NCBI GenBank assembly: GCA_016191165.1
Contig: JACPPF010000018.1
Location: forward strand, 1-64,000
DNA length: 64,000 bases
Reading direction: 5' to 3'
DNA from: Planctomycetota bacterium
Lineage (GTDB): Bacteria > Planctomycetota > Planctomycetia > Gemmatales > Gemmataceae
Position 1 is the stretch's first letter. Every line of letters begins with the position of its first letter. A program made the translations under genes and the position numbers. The notes under the pieces were generated by a model. That model was given only the letters and a program-made list of their open reading frames with translations. It did no database searches and was not told the DNA's origin. This document shows, piece after piece, positions 18,401-26,259 of the stretch.

Positions 18401-21400
18401 GGTCATTCATCGTGACCTGGACAGAAGCCGACGATATCTATGCCAGACTCTACGACGCCAATACCAATCCCGTCGCAGCGGCCTTCCGGGTCAACCAATA
18501 TCTGCCTGATACGCAACAATACTCGGTGGTCCGGGCGGACGCGGCCGGCAACTTTGTCGTCGTCTGGGAAAGCGCCGGCCAGGATGGATCGGGCAACGGC
18601 ACATACGGCCGGCGCTTCGACGCCGACGGCACTCCACTGGACAATGAATTCGCCATCGCGACCTCGACCGCCGGCGACCAGTACGGCCAAGTGCTCGCGG
18701 TAGATGACGCCGGCAACTTCGTCGTTGCCTGGGCCGACGGCAATGCCCTGGACGGTAGCGCCGAGGCTGTCTTGATGCGGCGGTTTGACGCCAGCGGCAA
18801 TCGTGTGGGCGGCGTCATTCAGGTCAACCAAACCACGGCCGGCTACCAGGCCTGGCCTGTGATGAATATGAATCAAGACGGTCAACTCGTTGTTGCCTGG
18901 GAGGGAAATGGCCCGGGCGATGACTATGGCGTTATTGCGCGGCGCTATCAGCTCAACCCGACCGTCACGGAAGGAAACTCGACGACGTTTTCGGTCGTCC
19001 TCGATACGGCGCCGACCGCGGCCGTGACACTGAATCTCTCCGTCAGTGACTCGACCGAAGCGTTCTTGAGCACCAGTACGCTGGTCTTTGACGCAGGCAA
19101 CTGGAACATTCCGCAAATCGTCACGCTGACCGGAGTGCAGGACGGGATCACCGATGGTGATATTTATTCGATACTGATTGCCACGCCGGCGATCTCGAGC
19201 GATGTCAATTACAACGGCCTGGACGCCGGCGATATTCCCATTTTGACGCTGGATTCCGGTGTGGTCGTGCTGCCGGCCAGCGTCAGCGCCATCAGCGGCC
19301 CGACCACGGAGGCCGGCGGCACGGCGACTTTTACCGTTGTGCTCAACACCGCGCCCAGCGCGATTGTGACCATCGGCCTGTCCGGTTCCGACCCTACCGA
19401 AGGGATTCTGTCAAGCAGTTCGCTAACCTTCACCGCCGCCAACTGGAACGTGGCTCAGATCGTGACGGTGACCGGCATCGACGATTTTGTGGCTGACGGA
19501 AACGTCAATTACACCATCGTCACCGCGCCGGCGGTTAGCGCAGATCCGAACTTCAACAACCTGGACGCGACCGATGTCGCTGTTACGAACCTGGACAACG
19601 ATGTCGTTGGCATCAGCGTGACGCCCACAGCCGGCCTGGTCACGACCGAGGCGGGCGGCACCGCCACCTTTGACGTCGTCCTCACCAGCCAGCCGACCGC
19701 CGACGTCGCCATCGGCCTGTCGAATTCCAACACCGCCGAGGGGACGGTGTCGACAGCATCGCTGACGTTCACCGCCGCCAACTGGAATGTCGCGCAAACC
19801 GTGACCGTCACCGGCGTCGATGACGTCGTGGTGGACGGGAATGTTTCGTACACAATCATCACGGCGCCGGCCGTCAGTGCCGATCCTGGCTACAACAATC
19901 TCGACGCCGACGACGTGTCCGTGACCAACACCGACAACGATGTGGCCGGCATCACGGTCACGCCGACAGCCGGGCTGGTGACTACCGAGGCAGGCGGCAC
20001 GGCGACGTTTTCCGTCGTCCTGACCGCGGCCCCCCTCTTGCCGGTCACCATCGGCATTTCCTCGAACGACACGGCCGCGGGAACGACTTCCACATCTAGC
20101 TTGACATTCACGTTGCTGAACTGGAACGCCGCCCAAACGGTGACGGTTACGGGAGTGGATGATCTTGGCGCCGACGGGAACGTCAGCTACACGATTGTGA
20201 CGGCGCCCGCCGTCAGTTTGAGTCCCTTCTTCAACGGTCTGGACGCACCGGACGTTTTGGTAACCAATCTCGACAACGATATCGCCGGCATCAGCGTGAC
20301 GCCCACAGCCGGCCTGGTCACGACCGAGGCGGGCGGCACCGCCACCTTTGACGTCGTCCTCACCAGCCAGCCCACTGCCGATGTCACGATCGGCATCACT
20401 TCCTCCAACACGGCGGAAGCAACGGTGTCCACGTCGAGCTTGACCTTCACCGCCGTCAACTGGAACGTCGCCCAAACCGTGACCGTCACCGGCAGCGATG
20501 ACTTCGTGATGGATGGCAATATCGCGTACACGATCGTCACCGCGCCGGCCGCCAGCGCCGACGCCAACTACAACGGGCTGGATGCGAGCGATGTCGCGGT
20601 CGTCAATCTCGACAACGATACGGCCGGTATCAGCATCAGCGCAATTACAGGTCCGACGTCCGAATCCGGCGGGACCGCGGTATTCAAGGTGACGCTTGAC
20701 AGTCAACCCACCGCCGACGTGATCATCGGCATTTCTTCCTCCAACCCAACCGAGGGCACGCCATCGACGGCCAGCCTGACCTTCACCGCCGGCAACTGGA
20801 ACGTCACCCAGGTCGTGACCGTGACCGGCGTCGTTGATTTTGTCATGGATGGCGATATCGCGTACACGATCGTCACCGCCCCGGCCATCAGTGCCGACGC
20901 CAACTACAACGGCATGGACGCGGCCGATGTCAGTGTGACGAACACGGACAACGATATCGCCGGCATCAGCATTACGCCCACGGCAGGTCTGACCACCACC
21001 GAAGCGGGTGGCAGCGTCAACTTCGACGTCGTCCTCACCAGCCAGCCGACCGCCGATGTCACGATCGGCATCAGTTCCTCCAACACGGCAGAAGGAACGG
21101 TGTCCACGTCGAGCTTGACCTTCACCGCCGTCAACTGGAACGTCGCCCAAACCGTGACCGTCACCGGCAGCGATGACTTCGTGATGGATGGCAATATCGC
21201 GTACACGATTGTCACCGCCCCGACCACCAGTGCCGACGCCAACTACAACGGCATGGACGCAGCTGATGTCAGCGTGACAAACACGGACAACGATGTCGCG
21301 GGGGTCAGCGTTACTCCGACGGCAGGCCTGGTCACGACGCCGGGGGGCAGCGCCAGCTTCGACGTGGTGCTCACCACCCAGCCAACCGCCAGTGTGACGA

Positions 21401-22308
21401 TTTCGCTGACAAGTTCAAATCCATTGGCCGGCAACCCCACGCAGTCTTCCTTGACGTTCACCGCCGCGGACTGGAATACGCCGCAGTCCGTAACGGTCAG
21501 CAGCCCCGGCGCTCCCGGATTCCCGGGCGATGTGGCCTACACGATCCACGTTGGGCCGGCGGTGAGTGTCGATTTGACGTACCACGCACAATCGGGGAGC
21601 GATGTGGCGATGAAGCTCCACGTGGCGCCAGTCGCGTTGCCCATCCCGCCAGCGCCTCCCTCCCTGATTGGTCCAGTGATTTTGATGCCTGTGCCGGCGC
21701 TGTTCCCAAAGCCAGCGGCGCCCGCGCCTGGCGCCATCTTTGACAGTCCGGCGCCGGCGCCAGTCGTCCTTGCCGCGCCGCTTGGCGTGAACACGGTAGG
21801 TGCTCGGAATGGCAACGAACCTGCCGAAAACGGCGCCTCAGCGTTGCTGGCGCAAGCCGAAATAGTCGCGAATCGCACGATTCATGTTTTTGCACCGATT
21901 CCGCGGTCCTTCTGGCAGCCTGTTCAAAGCGTCGCCAGCGCGCTGCCGGAAGAAATGCCTTTCCATCTGCCGTTGCCCCGCGTCCAGTTGTTGGCCGCCT
22001 CGCCATCGCAAGAGCAAACAGGCCAGGCCGACGATTTCATGGACGTGTTGAGCGACACCGGGGAGCGGATACCCTGGACGGAGACTGGCCTCGATACGGC
22101 GGCCATCATGGGGGTGGGAATCCTTGCAGGCAGCGGATATGTGCTCTTGAACTCCAGGCTGGCCTTGTGGCTCCTGGGCCTGGTGACCGCGCAGCCGCTC
22201 TGGAAACAGTTTGATCCTCTGGATGTTCTCTATGCATGGGAAGAGGACGAGCAAAATCGCGGCCTCGACGAGGAAGACGAAGAAACCTTGATGTCGCTGG
22301 TGGATTGA
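15442..22308 (+). CDS. Giant LEPR-like Ig-repeat adhesin
   Basis: A 2288-residue protein. Near the N-terminus a basic stretch leads into LQELEDRCLLSA (residues 42-53), a match to the LEPR-xLL motif that planctomycete giant proteins carry. Residues about 57-440 and 790-1170 are tandem blocks of about 55 residues (GSEFRVNT...YAQRF), possibly propeller-like. Residues about 440-785 and 1170-2050 hold eleven 110-residue Calx-beta-like Ig units (for example TEAGGTATFSVVL). A proline-rich linker follows. Near 2219-2245 there is one hydrophobic helix, then an acidic tail ending in SLVD. The start ATG at 15442 lies 12 bases after the M50 fusion stop. It is probably a surface adhesin retained in the membrane by its C-terminal helix. 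Confidence 0.85.
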   Translation: MSKTKKPTGFLDRLKGTWGSLQQLLGGDGKPASRRDRRLAPLQELEDRCLLSAAPIGPEFRVNTTTANTQQTTANTPKAIAVAPSGDFIAAWASKDQDGAGWGVYAQRYDAAGVKQGAEFRVNATTTNDQMNPAVAADSSGNFAITWSSKQSGNWDVYAQRYAADGTALGGEFRVNTATANDQQDASIAMDASGKFLITWASNNQDGSGWGVYAQRFNAAGVAQGSEFRVNTFTASNQIDPQAAMDATGNFVIAWTSSNGQDGNGNGVFAQRFSAAGVMQGSEFRVNTYVLNHQENPDVAMDASGNFVITWSSKDQDGDRYGVYAQRFDSNGNRLAEEFQVNTTVDNDQRFSSVAIDASGNFVITWSSEDQDDGVSWSIQAQRFLVSGAVDGSEFAVNTTTSNDQVFSSVAMATTGNFVILWSGNGPGDGSGVFAQRFQTAGIIVAPTAGLVTSEDGAVATFSVVLATQPTADVTIGISSSDITEGTVSVSSLAFTTANWNVAQTVTVTGADDAISDGAIAYAAITAPAASADPAYNNLNASDFALTNVDNENAGILISPVTGLETTEAGGTAVVKIALNTAPTANVTIGISSSNPAEGTVSVASLTFTPANWSTGQGVIITGVDDAVNDGDIGFTVVTASAVSADPSYNALNADDVSVTNLNDDFAGVTVTPASGLVTTEGGGQASFSVVLNSQPTANVTITLSSSNPAEGTVSTPSLTFTSANWNVAQTVTITGVDDGADDGNVAYTIALDPAASADPGYAGIDPLDVSATNVDNDIAPGITISAASPTPLGNEYRVNTTTAGDQWVYYWSVRTVAVAPDGSVIHVWIDTAGADGSQYGIYGQRFDATGNPLGGEFLVNTNTALKQDNGSVAFAPDGSFIILWDGPGDGNGTGIFGQRFLADGTKVGGEFQVNTFTLGIQQYPELDFAADGSFVAAWVSPQGGSGAKTVFQRFDANANKIGGEIELATGSSNAQTLDSLDVKSDGSFIVTWTEADDIYARLYDANTNPVAAAFRVNQYLPDTQQYSVVRADAAGNFVVVWESAGQDGSGNGTYGRRFDADGTPLDNEFAIATSTAGDQYGQVLAVDDAGNFVVAWADGNALDGSAEAVLMRRFDASGNRVGGVIQVNQTTAGYQAWPVMNMNQDGQLVVAWEGNGPGDDYGVIARRYQLNPTVTEGNSTTFSVVLDTAPTAAVTLNLSVSDSTEAFLSTSTLVFDAGNWNIPQIVTLTGVQDGITDGDIYSILIATPAISSDVNYNGLDAGDIPILTLDSGVVVLPASVSAISGPTTEAGGTATFTVVLNTAPSAIVTIGLSGSDPTEGILSSSSLTFTAANWNVAQIVTVTGIDDFVADGNVNYTIVTAPAVSADPNFNNLDATDVAVTNLDNDVVGISVTPTAGLVTTEAGGTATFDVVLTSQPTADVAIGLSNSNTAEGTVSTASLTFTAANWNVAQTVTVTGVDDVVVDGNVSYTIITAPAVSADPGYNNLDADDVSVTNTDNDVAGITVTPTAGLVTTEAGGTATFSVVLTAAPLLPVTIGISSNDTAAGTTSTSSLTFTLLNWNAAQTVTVTGVDDLGADGNVSYTIVTAPAVSLSPFFNGLDAPDVLVTNLDNDIAGISVTPTAGLVTTEAGGTATFDVVLTSQPTADVTIGITSSNTAEATVSTSSLTFTAVNWNVAQTVTVTGSDDFVMDGNIAYTIVTAPAASADANYNGLDASDVAVVNLDNDTAGISISAITGPTSESGGTAVFKVTLDSQPTADVIIGISSSNPTEGTPSTASLTFTAGNWNVTQVVTVTGVVDFVMDGDIAYTIVTAPAISADANYNGMDAADVSVTNTDNDIAGISITPTAGLTTTEAGGSVNFDVVLTSQPTADVTIGISSSNTAEGTVSTSSLTFTAVNWNVAQTVTVTGSDDFVMDGNIAYTIVTAPTTSADANYNGMDAADVSVTNTDNDVAGVSVTPTAGLVTTPGGSASFDVVLTTQPTASVTISLTSSNPLAGNPTQSSLTFTAADWNTPQSVTVSSPGAPGFPGDVAYTIHVGPAVSVDLTYHAQSGSDVAMKLHVAPVALPIPPAPPSLIGPVILMPVPALFPKPAAPAPGAIFDSPAPAPVVLAAPLGVNTVGARNGNEPAENGASALLAQAEIVANRTIHVFAPIPRSFWQPVQSVASALPEEMPFHLPLPRVQLLAASPSQEQTGQADDFMDVLSDTGERIPWTETGLDTAAIMGVGILAGSGYVLLNSRLALWLLGLVTAQPLWKQFDPLDVLYAWEEDEQNRGLDEEDEETLMSLVD
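16767..21600 (+). repeat. Array of eleven 330-bp Calx-beta-like coding repeats
   Basis: Units of about 330-340 bp begin near 16767, 17103, 17445, 18958, 19275, 19613, 19950, 20287, 20630, 20965 and 21303. Between units 3 and 4 lies a second block of the FRVNT-type repeats (about 17800-18950). The start of the units at 19613 and 20287 is identical over roughly 90 bases. This indicates recent duplication or gene conversion and would make the locus prone to copy-number change. Confidence 0.85.
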
Positions 22309-22333
22309 GCGCTCGTGAAAACAGGGAGCTGTC

Positions 22334-25276
22334 ATGCTTCGGATCAGTATTGGCTTTGTCGGTATCCTGTTGGTTGTCATGTGTTCGGCGTTGTCGCTTG
22401 GACTCGTTCCCGATCAGCATGGCGCGACGACTCTTGGGCGCAAGAACCTCTGCGAGGCGATGGCGATCCATTGCTCGGTTGCCATTCAGCAAGGGGATAT
22501 GGCCGCGCTTGAGGCGGGCGTCAAAGCGATCTGCAAACGAAATCCCGATATTGTCTCTGCCGGCATCAGAAAATCGGATGGCCGCCTGGTGGTGGGCGCC
22601 GGAAACCATGCCGATACCTGGGCCGAGCCTGCGGGGGAACCCACCTCAGGATCCCAGATGAGAGTTCCGATCGCCATTCGAACTCAACCCTGGGGAGCAC
22701 TTGAGGTTCAGTTCCGCCCGCAGAGCGCCGCCGGCGCATGGGGAATTGGCTCGTTCACCGGTCTGACCGTCTTTGTTGTGATCGGCGGCTTCGGCCTTTG
22801 TGCGCTTTTCCTCCAATCCGTCATTCGGCACATTGATCCGCGCCAGGCCAAGGTGGTACCAGACCGCGTTCGCGCGACCTTGAATACGATTGCGGAGGGA
22901 GTCCTCGTGCTGGACAAGGATCAGCGCATTGCGCTGGCCAATGATGCGTTCGCCAAGACCGTCGGCCTTGCTCCGGCAACCCTAATGGGGCAAAAGATCT
23001 CCGAGCTTGCGTGGGTTGCCGATGGGGAAATTCAACCGGACGATTATCCGTGGGCCCAGGCCATTCATGAGGGCAAGACGGAGATGGGCTTTATCCTTGG
23101 CCTGAACGGAAATGGCAAACGTACGCTTTCCGTGAACGCCGCTCCGATCAACGCCGATGATGGTACTTGCAAAGGCGTGCTGGCGACGTTCGACGACATG
23201 ACGCCGATCGAGAACAAGAACGCCGAACTGGTGAGAACTTTGCGCCGCCTGCAGCAATCACGAACCAAGATTCGCAAGCAGAAAAAGGATCTCGAAGTCG
23301 CCAAGGACTCCGCCGAGGCGGCAAATCGCGCCAAGAGCGAATTCCTCGCCAATGTCAGCCACGAAATCCGCACACCGATGAACGCGATCATGGGTCTGAC
23401 TGACATCACCCTCGAAACGCCGTTGCACTCCGAACAGCGCGAGTATCTCGAACTGGTCAAGGCGTCGGCCGATTCACTCATGTCGGTCATCAATGAGATC
23501 CTCGATTATTCCAAGATCGAATCGGGCAAGTTCAAGCTCGATCCCGTCGAGTTTGCATTCCGCGACTGCGTGATCGATTCGCTCAAGCTTCTCGCCGTTC
23601 GCGCCCACCGCAGTGGGCTGGAGCTTCTGTGCGACATCGCGCCGGACGTGCCTGATATCCTGATCGGCGATTCGGTGCGCCTGCGGCAAGTCCTCATCAA
23701 CCTCGTGGGCAACGCAATCAAGTTCACGAAAACAGGGGAAATTGTTGTCCGCGTACGGGTCGAACGCCGCTCGGACGGGGCACTCCTTCTCTTGGTTGCC
23801 GTCAAGGATACCGGCATCGGAATTCCCGCTGACAAGCTCAAGGCGATCTTTGAACCATTCGTGCAGGCCGATGGGTCCACGACGCGCAACTATGGTGGCA
23901 CCGGGCTCGGTCTTACCATCTGCGCACATCTGGCCGAGCTCATGCACGGCAAAATCTGGGCCGAGAGCGAACTGGGCCAGGGGAGCACGTTTCATTTCAC
24001 GGCTCGCGTCGAAACACCGGCGAGCGCTCAGGGTTGGGCCGCACCGACAGACGCGATGCTGAAAGGCCAAAGCGTCCTCATCGTGGACGACAGCGCGACG
24101 AGCGCCGCCATTCTTGCCGGGGCCCTGCATGAGATGGGGCTTCATGCGCAGGCGGTCTCCGATCCGGCTCTTGCTCTGGAGATGATCGACCGGGCGGACC
24201 GAGACCAGGCGCCGTTCGCCATCGTCCTGATCGATGCAACCTTGCCCGGAATCGACGGCTTCGTTCTGGCACGCCACCTGCGCGAGCGACATCGCACGGA
24301 CCCCGCCATCGTCATGATGCTTCCTCCAGTCGATCGCAAAACCGAGGTGGCCCAATGCCAGGAGCTTGGCATCAAAGGCTACATCGCCAAGCCATACAAA
24401 CCGGCGGACCTGTTGAAAGCCCTGCTGAAATCCTGCGGCATCGTGCAATCGACCGGCACCGACATGGATATCAACCTGAGTGAAGCCGATACCAAAACGT
24501 CCGGGGCGCCGAAAGCCGGGGTGGCCCTGAAGCTGTTGCTCGTGGACGATAACCCGTTCAATCAAAAGGTCGGCGTGTTGAAGCTGCAACGCCAGGGACA
24601 CCAGGTAACCGTTGCCGGGAGCGGCAAAGAAGCGCTGGCTTTCCTTGAAAAGCAGGCCTTCGACATCATCTTCATGGACATGCATATGCCGGAGATGGAT
24701 GGTCTGGAGGCCACCGCGCGAATTCGCCAGCAAGAGGCAGGCGGGAAGCCCCGCACACCGATCATCGCCATGACTGCCAACGCCGGTGATGGCGCCCGCG
24801 AGCAATGCTTGCAAGGGGGCATGGACGCTTACGTTGCCAAGCCGATCCAGGACCAAGACCTGTTGGACGCAATCGCCGCGGTCGTTCCGACTACCCTACC
24901 ATCCCGCGATCCAACCCCTCAAAGCATCCCGACCACGACGGCGCCCCCGACGTTGGTCGATCGTGCGAAAATCCTGTCCTCCGTCGGCGGCAGCCTTCCG
25001 ATTCTCCGTCAACTGATTGCCGAGTTTCGCGAGGATTGCGGCAAATTCATCGACGAACTGGCCCGCGGCCTGGAAAAGAACGATTGCATGGCCGTGCATG
25101 GCGCCGCACACACTCTCAAAGGCATGGTCAGTTTCTTCGGCGTATCCGGTTTGACTCGGTTGATTTTGGACGTGGAAAAGATGGGGGCCAAAGGCGATTG
25201 CAGCCAGGCCCGCGATCCGTTCACCGCCTTTTGCCGCGAACTCGCATCCATGCAGGCGGAGCTGGATCAAATCTAG
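22334..25276 (+). CDS. BarA/GacS-type hybrid sensor histidine kinase
   Basis: A 980-residue multi-step phosphorelay kinase. Two transmembrane helices (near 5-25 and 137-158) flank a small periplasmic sensor region. A PAS domain (about 175-290) and a coiled linker follow. The HisKA domain has the phospho-acceptor His 343 in [14 protein letters not shown]. The HATPase domain has the N box ([13 protein letters not shown]) and glycine motifs (DTGIGIP, GGTGLGL). Two receiver domains follow, with Asp 634 and Asp 782, then a C-terminal Hpt domain with His 926 in AAHTLKGM. The ATG at 22334 follows a GGAG ribosome site, only 25 bases after the adhesin stop, so the two are probably co-transcribed. No output regulator is encoded in the window. 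Confidence 0.92.
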   Translation: MLRISIGFVGILLVVMCSALSLGLVPDQHGATTLGRKNLCEAMAIHCSVAIQQGDMAALEAGVKAICKRNPDIVSAGIRKSDGRLVVGAGNHADTWAEPAGEPTSGSQMRVPIAIRTQPWGALEVQFRPQSAAGAWGIGSFTGLTVFVVIGGFGLCALFLQSVIRHIDPRQAKVVPDRVRATLNTIAEGVLVLDKDQRIALANDAFAKTVGLAPATLMGQKISELAWVADGEIQPDDYPWAQAIHEGKTEMGFILGLNGNGKRTLSVNAAPINADDGTCKGVLATFDDMTPIENKNAELVRTLRRLQQSRTKIRKQKKDLEVAKDSAEAANRAKSEFLANVSHEIRTPMNAIMGLTDITLETPLHSEQREYLELVKASADSLMSVINEILDYSKIESGKFKLDPVEFAFRDCVIDSLKLLAVRAHRSGLELLCDIAPDVPDILIGDSVRLRQVLINLVGNAIKFTKTGEIVVRVRVERRSDGALLLLVAVKDTGIGIPADKLKAIFEPFVQADGSTTRNYGGTGLGLTICAHLAELMHGKIWAESELGQGSTFHFTARVETPASAQGWAAPTDAMLKGQSVLIVDDSATSAAILAGALHEMGLHAQAVSDPALALEMIDRADRDQAPFAIVLIDATLPGIDGFVLARHLRERHRTDPAIVMMLPPVDRKTEVAQCQELGIKGYIAKPYKPADLLKALLKSCGIVQSTGTDMDINLSEADTKTSGAPKAGVALKLLLVDDNPFNQKVGVLKLQRQGHQVTVAGSGKEALAFLEKQAFDIIFMDMHMPEMDGLEATARIRQQEAGGKPRTPIIAMTANAGDGAREQCLQGGMDAYVAKPIQDQDLLDAIAAVVPTTLPSRDPTPQSIPTTTAPPTLVDRAKILSSVGGSLPILRQLIAEFREDCGKFIDELARGLEKNDCMAVHGAAHTLKGMVSFFGVSGLTRLILDVEKMGAKGDCSQARDPFTAFCRELASMQAELDQI

Positions 25277-25391
25277 CAAGTACAACCAACGATAGTGAAG
25301 GGATACGCTTTCGCTACGATTTGGCAGCAAAGCATGTGATATCCTTAAGGGCAGAGACTTCTCGCCTCGGTTTTCACCCCGGGCAATATCC

Positions 25392-26003
25392 ATGTCACAG
25401 GTCGGCGGAATCGTGTTGTGCGGCGGTCGCAGTACCCGGATGGGCCAGCCGAAGGCCTGGTTGCAAGTTGACCGGGAGTCGATGCTTGCGCGCGTGGTAC
25501 GGACGCTTGCCGAGGTGGTGGAGCCAGTCGTCGTCGTGGCGGCGCCGGAGCAAGCGATTCCTGATCTACCGATTGGCATCCAGGTCGTGCGGGATGTTCA
25601 GGAAGGGCGAGGCCCAATGCAAGGCCTGGCGACCGGATTGGATGCCCTCGTCGGGCGGGTCGACGCGGCTTTCATTTCGGGCTGCGATGTTCCGGGTTTG
25701 AAGGCCTCGTTCATTCGGCGCATGATCGATTTGATCGGGCCGGCACTGGCCTGCGTGCCGTGGATTGAGGGTTTCCCGCATCCGCTGGCGGCCGTCTATC
25801 GCCTGTCAGTGATGAAGGTCGTTCAGGAAATGTTGCACGCCGAATCCCTGCGTCTGGCGGGCTTGCTGGATCGGGTTCCCACCCGCCTGGTAGGCGAAAA
25901 CGAGCTACGCGACATCGACCCGACGTTGGCTAGCCTTCGCAACGTCAACACGCCGAACGAATTCGCGCAATTCCTGCGCGAGTTGCAAGCGTCGTCGCCC
26001 TGA
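25392..26003 (+). CDS. mobA: Molybdenum cofactor guanylyltransferase
   Basis: This 203-residue protein should attach GMP from GTP to molybdopterin, giving the dinucleotide form of the molybdenum cofactor in the cytosol. The nucleotide-binding signature GIVLCGGRSTRMGQPKAWL sits near the N-terminus. A GCDVPGLK motif, where the metal-binding Asp is expected, lies in the middle, and the FPHPLAAVY stretch follows. Length fits the family. The start is ATG at 25392. It is separated by 115 bases from the hybrid kinase and is probably its own unit. No molybdoenzyme gene is nearby. A related IspD or CoxL-associated MocA activity is possible but less likely. Confidence 0.85.
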   Translation: MSQVGGIVLCGGRSTRMGQPKAWLQVDRESMLARVVRTLAEVVEPVVVVAAPEQAIPDLPIGIQVVRDVQEGRGPMQGLATGLDALVGRVDAAFISGCDVPGLKASFIRRMIDLIGPALACVPWIEGFPHPLAAVYRLSVMKVVQEMLHAESLRLAGLLDRVPTRLVGENELRDIDPTLASLRNVNTPNEFAQFLRELQASSP

Positions 26004-26259
26004 GGGCATTCGCCCGGATTGCCGATTCTTCGCTGCTTGCCGTCGATCCAGCTCTTTCGGTCTTTTGCGCATATTCCTTACAGTCTGCCCATTGCCTGTT
26101 CCGATGATATGGCGAGCAGCCCACCAGACCGAAACGTAAACGAGGGGTTTTGCAATATCTCCTTTCTTTGCGTTGCGGGCTGGCCGCGCCGCAAGCGGCA
26201 TAGCAGTTCCCCCGCGATGTGTGTTACACTTTGCGAATCTGTTGGAGGAAGGAACCGGC

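Noticed and set aside
19423-21150. 575-codon minus-strand frame within the adhesin gene
   Set aside because: It mirrors the 330-bp repeat of the plus-strand gene and has repetitive, Gly/Asp/Arg-rich content.
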